DNA of 17,371 bases from Bacteroidales bacterium (GTDB taxonomy: Bacteria > Bacteroidota > Bacteroidia > Bacteroidales > UBA3663). The stretch spans positions 1 through 17,371 of the forward strand of contig SFEH01000047.1 of NCBI GenBank assembly GCA_004557315.1, given 5' to 3'. Position numbers and translations under genes: made by a program. Shown here in pieces: positions 14,181 to 17,371 of the stretch. Every line of letters starts with the position of its first letter. Position 1 is the first letter of the stretch. The notes beneath the pieces were generated by a model. It ran no database searches and was not told the DNA's origin. It saw only the letters and a program-made list of their open reading frames with translations.

Positions 14181-16235
14181 ATGCTTATGAAACACCTTAA
14201 TTTTTTCTTGCCACTGTCGTTGCTGCTTCTTTCTTGCACCTCGCAGAATCAGCAGAGTGAACAAAACTACACACAGTATGCCGATCCGTTTGTCGGCACC
14301 ATGGCTACTGGTCATACCTTCCCTGGAGCATGTGTTCCTTTCGGACTGATACAGACGAGCCCTGTGACAGGTGCATGGGGTTGGCAATATTGTGCCGAGT
14401 ATATCCACACTGATACTATCATCTGGGGATTTTCGCAGGAACATCTCAGCGGCACAGGCTGCGTGGATCTTGGTGACATCCTTGTGATGCCTTCGACCGC
14501 ACGTGCCGACCGTCAGGACTATCGCAGTACCTTCTGTACAGAGACCGAGACAGCCAAGCCAGGCTATTATTCGGTTGACCTCCTGCAGACCAACGTCAAG
14601 GCCGAGCTTACAGCCACTCCCCATGTCGCTTACCACCGTTATACCTACAATGGAGAAGCAGACGTGCCTGTCGATTCTGCAGCTTTCTATCTCGACCTGC
14701 AGCATGGTCCGACATGGAATGAGGCTCAGTCACAGGTCATGTGCGCACGGCAGTATGGGTTGTCAAGGATGTCTATTTCGCACTCAGGTTCAACCGTCCG
14801 ATACGAGAGATCCAAGAGATTCCAATCTTCGAGCCAGAGCGAGGTAAGAAGGCACTCTTCCTGTTTGATATCAATGGTGGTGAGCAGCTTGAGGCAAAGA
14901 TTGCGCTGTCGTCAACTTCCATCGACGGAGCCCTGGGCAATCTTGAGGCAGAGTTGCCAGGATGGAACTTCGATGAAACAGTGGCTCTTGCCGACAATAC
15001 CTGGAACAGCTACTTCAAGCGCATCGACGTTGAGGGTACAGAAGAGCAGAAGCGCAATTTCTATACTTGCTTCTATCATGCACTGATTCAGCCAAACAAC
15101 ATAGCAGATGCAGGTCAGCCTCCTCACTATTCTACTTTCTCATGCTGGGACACCTATCGTGCTGCTCATCCTTTTTACACCATCGTGATGGCTGATAAGG
15201 TTGATGGCATGGTCAATTCGCTCATAGAGCAGAGCGAGAAGCTAGGCTGGATTCCTATCTGGGGTCTCTGGGGCAAGGACACCTACTGCATGGTGGCTAA
15301 TCATGGAGTATCGATCATAGCCGAAGCTTACCATAAGGGCTTCCGCGGATTCGATGCAGAACGAGCATTCAATGCCATCAAGACCACACAGACCGTTTCG
15401 CACAGGGATAAGAGCGATTGGGAGCAATATATGAAATATGGTTATTTTGCTTCCGACCTCACACGAGCTGAGTCTGTGTCTTCGACTCTCGAATCTGTCT
15501 ATGATGACTATGCAGCTTGGGATATGGCTACACTGCTTGGCAAGACCGAAGATGCCGCATATTTCGCCAAGCGCAAGGACTTCTACAAGAACCTCTTCGA
15601 TCCGGAGACCAAGTTTATGCGTCCTCGTATGAGCGATCGTAGGTGGTGACTACACCGAAGGCAACGCATGGCAATACACTTGGCATGTGCAACATGACAT
15701 ACCTGGACTCATTGACCTCATGGGAGGTGAGGACTTCTTCGTGTCGCGTCTCGATACGTTCTTCACTCTTGAACTCGTGACTGCCCAGGCCGATGTCACC
15801 GGTCTCATCGGTCAGTATGCTCATGGCAATGAGCCAAGTCATCATGTGGCTTATCTCTATCGTCTGGCTGGCCATCCTGACAAGACAGCAGAGATTGTGC
15901 GACAGATCTTCGACACCCAGTACAAGCCTCTGCCTGATGGACTTTGCGGCAACGACGATTGTGGACAGATGTCGGCATGGTATATGCTTTCTGCAATGGG
16001 ATTCTATCCTGTCGATCCTGTGGGCGGCAAGTATGTCTTTGGAGCTCCTCAGATGCCGAAGTTCACCCTGCATCTCACCAATGGCAATACCTTTACGATC
16101 GAGGCAAAGAACCTGAGCAAGGAGAATCTCTATGTCAAGAGCATCACCCTCAATGGCAAGCCTTACGACAAGGATTACATCGAGCATCAGGATATTGTCA
16201 ATGGAGGCACTTTAGTCTTCGAAATGGGTAAGTAA
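14181..16235 (+). pseudogene. GH92 exo-alpha-mannosidase lipoprotein gene, disrupted by two lesions
   Basis: Three overlapping frames together encode one GH92 protein of roughly 680 residues (family about 720-780). Fragment 1 starts at 14181 (or ATG 14187) with a lipoprotein signal (LLLLSC) and carries YADPFVGT, GHTFPGA, PFG and FSQEHLSGTG, reading correctly to about 14725. The frame then shifts: fragment 2 is open from 14723 (GHVRTAVWVVKDVYFALRF) to a stop at 15647. Fragment 3 is open from 15633 to 16235 and holds EGNAWQY, HDIPGLIDLMGG and GNDDCGQMSAWY, the segments expected to contain the catalytic acid and base. The first lesion is a net -1 (or +2) shift near 14720-14730. At the second, the sequence jumps from RPRMSD to GGDYTEGNAW, so about 15-20 residues normally found there seem deleted along with a frame change. 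GH92 enzymes are calcium-dependent exo-mannosidases acting on N-glycan or yeast mannan. Sequencing error could explain the first lesion but hardly the second. Confidence 0.85.
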
Positions 16236-16244
16236 TATTCCTCT

Positions 16245-16310
16245 ATGCCGAGCTCCATCTTATCATGTCCTTTTATCTGGGCGATGATGAGATGGAGCTC
16301 GGTATTTTTG
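16245..16310 (+). terminator. Strong terminator after the GH92 gene, facing the convergent ATPase gene
   Basis: A perfect 13-base-pair stem, 16248-16260 (CCGAGCTCCATCT) with 16290-16302, is extended inward by six more pairs (one G-U) to 16266/16284 and outward by three. The loop is 16267-16283. TATTTTTG follows directly on the plus strand. It begins about ten bases past the GH92 stop, showing that the pseudogene still marks the end of a transcription unit. Confidence 0.85.
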
Positions 16311-16360
16311 TGTCTTTTACATTCTATGATTGATCTATCTCCAATGTTTGTGCCCTAACA

Positions 16361-17371
16361 TTACTTGACCCTCTCCAGAGAATCTGGATTCATTAGGAAG
16401 TCAAACAGGCCGACTGTCATTATGCCATTGTTGTCGGTCCATGGCATGATGTCGTCTTTCACGATTATTATCTTTCTGAACGAGTCGGAGATACGCATCA
16501 GCGATGCCATTTCCTGCTGCCTCTTCTCATCGTCAGGAAGAGCCAGGGCTGATTGGATATAGTATTTCGTATTGCCGACATTCACCACGAAATCGACTTC
16601 AAGCTGATGCCGCTGCCATTTGCCGCTATTGTCAACAGTACGGTGCTCAACTATGCCGACATCGACTTTATATCCGCGTCTTCTGAGTTCATTATATATA
16701 ATATTCTCCATGATATGAGTCTCTTCAAGTTGTCTCATGCCAAGAAGTGCGTTCCTCAGTCCGATATCAGTGAAATAATACTTCGACAAGCTTGAGATAT
16801 ATTTTTTGCCTTTGATGTCGTAACGCTCACTCTTTTCAATCATGAACGCATCTTGTAAGAATGATAAATATCGATCGATGGTGGCAGGACTGACATTTAC
16901 GCGTTTTAAACTTTTGAATGTATTGGAGAGTTTCGTAGGATTAGTTGGTGCGCCAATGCCAGAAGCGACAATACGCACAAGCTCCTCCATCTCTCTTTCG
17001 TTCTTTATGCGATGACGCTCAAGGACATCCACAAGATACACGCTATCAAAAAGGTTGGTGAGGTAGTCTATCTTCTTCTTGTCAGTAGTCAAAGTCAGTA
17101 TGTGCGGAAGCCCTCCATAGGTGTAATAATCCTTCCATGCGTCATGCGGACTCTTGCCCGCTCCTTCGCAATATTCCGACAGCGAGAGAGGGAACATTCG
17201 TATTTCATCACCCCGTCCACGAAACTCGGTGATTATATCAGTCGAAAGGAATCGGGAATTGCTACCAGTCACATAAACGTCAACATTGTCTATTCTAAGC
17301 AGGCTATTGAGCACTTCCTCAAATCCCTCCACCAACTGCACTTCGTCCAATAGCACATAATAAACATCCTC
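16361..17371 (-). CDS. AAA_14/DUF4143-type ATPase (N-terminal part outside window)
   Basis: On the minus strand the frame is open from the right edge (17371) to the stop at 16361, giving 336 residues of a family usually about 380-400 long. The visible start is the Walker B strand YYVLLDEVQLVEGFE. The Walker A P-loop should lie just beyond the edge, so the GTG at 17356 is not the real start. VYVTGSNSRFL (sensor 1) and FRGRGDEIRMFPLSLSEY follow, then a winged-helix-like region (NPTKLSNTFKSL ... VSPATIDRYLSFLQDAFMIEK). The C-terminal DUF4143 domain carries YYFTDIGLRNALLG and LEVDFVV. In many relatives that domain ends the nuclease-like pattern with IEVK; here it reads YYIQSALAL, so the usual Lys is absent. 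These ATPases are widespread in Bacteroidetes and their role is not established. It is convergent with the GH92 gene and unrelated to it. Confidence 0.9.
   Translation of the reverse strand, partial: EDVYYVLLDEVQLVEGFEEVLNSLLRIDNVDVYVTGSNSRFLSTDIITEFRGRGDEIRMFPLSLSEYCEGAGKSPHDAWKDYYTYGGLPHILTLTTDKKKIDYLTNLFDSVYLVDVLERHRIKNEREMEELVRIVASGIGAPTNPTKLSNTFKSLKRVNVSPATIDRYLSFLQDAFMIEKSERYDIKGKKYISSLSKYYFTDIGLRNALLGMRQLEETHIMENIIYNELRRRGYKVDVGIVEHRTVDNSGKWQRHQLEVDFVVNVGNTKYYIQSALALPDDEKRQQEMASLMRISDSFRKIIIVKDDIMPWTDNNGIMTVGLFDFLMNPDSLERVK

Noticed and set aside
14700..14800. Programmed ribosomal frameshift in the GH92 gene
   Set aside because: No slippery heptamer or downstream pseudoknot is evident, GH92 genes are not known for recoding, and a second lesion with missing residues occurs downstream.

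Overview
The window looks like chromosomal DNA of a gut-type member of the Bacteroidales, with a Prevotella/Paraprevotella/Phocaeicola flavour. The genus cannot be fixed from sequence alone. The evidence is a SusD-like protein beside a surface lipoprotein and a GH43 enzyme (a typical polysaccharide-utilisation layout), promoter boxes of the Bacteroidetes TAnnTTTG type, absence of strong Shine-Dalgarno sites, and DUF4143-type ATPase and GH29/GH3/GH92 families that are abundant in this order.

Layout. (1) 1-4719, plus strand: the 3' end of a polysaccharide-utilisation locus. It holds the C-terminal part of a SusD-like lipoprotein, a surface glycan-binding lipoprotein built of repeated modules, and a secreted GH43 arabinanase-like enzyme. 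The SusC partner should lie just left of the window. A long hairpin separates the binding proteins from the enzyme, and strong terminators close the unit. (2) 4847-7264, minus strand: a TonB-dependent receptor that is not SusC-like and has its own promoter. (3) 7360-10294, minus strand: a tight three-gene unit of MATE transporter, LuxR-type regulator with a degenerate receiver domain, and solitary DNA adenine-type methyltransferase. (4) 10495-16235, plus strand, divergent from the MATE gene: one 1220-residue polypeptide that fuses a complete GH29 fucosidase to a complete GH3 beta-glycosidase, followed by a GH92 alpha-mannosidase lipoprotein gene broken by two lesions. (5) 16361 to the right edge, minus strand: a DUF4143-type ATPase whose N terminus is outside the window.

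How the parts may work together. The left locus fits capture of an arabinose-containing polymer such as pectic arabinan at the surface and its cleavage by the GH43 enzyme. The right cluster combines fucosidase, GH3 and mannosidase. This fits N-glycan dismantling, and the set would be well matched to plant-type N-glycans (core fucose, xylose, mannose); that is inference. The most unusual items are the GH29-GH3 fusion, the decaying GH92 gene beside it, the tandem duplication in the glycan-binding lipoprotein, and the MATE/pseudo-receiver regulator/orphan methyltransferase unit. No tRNA, rRNA, CRISPR array, insertion sequence or integrase was seen. There is no gene-free stretch longer than about 200 bases.
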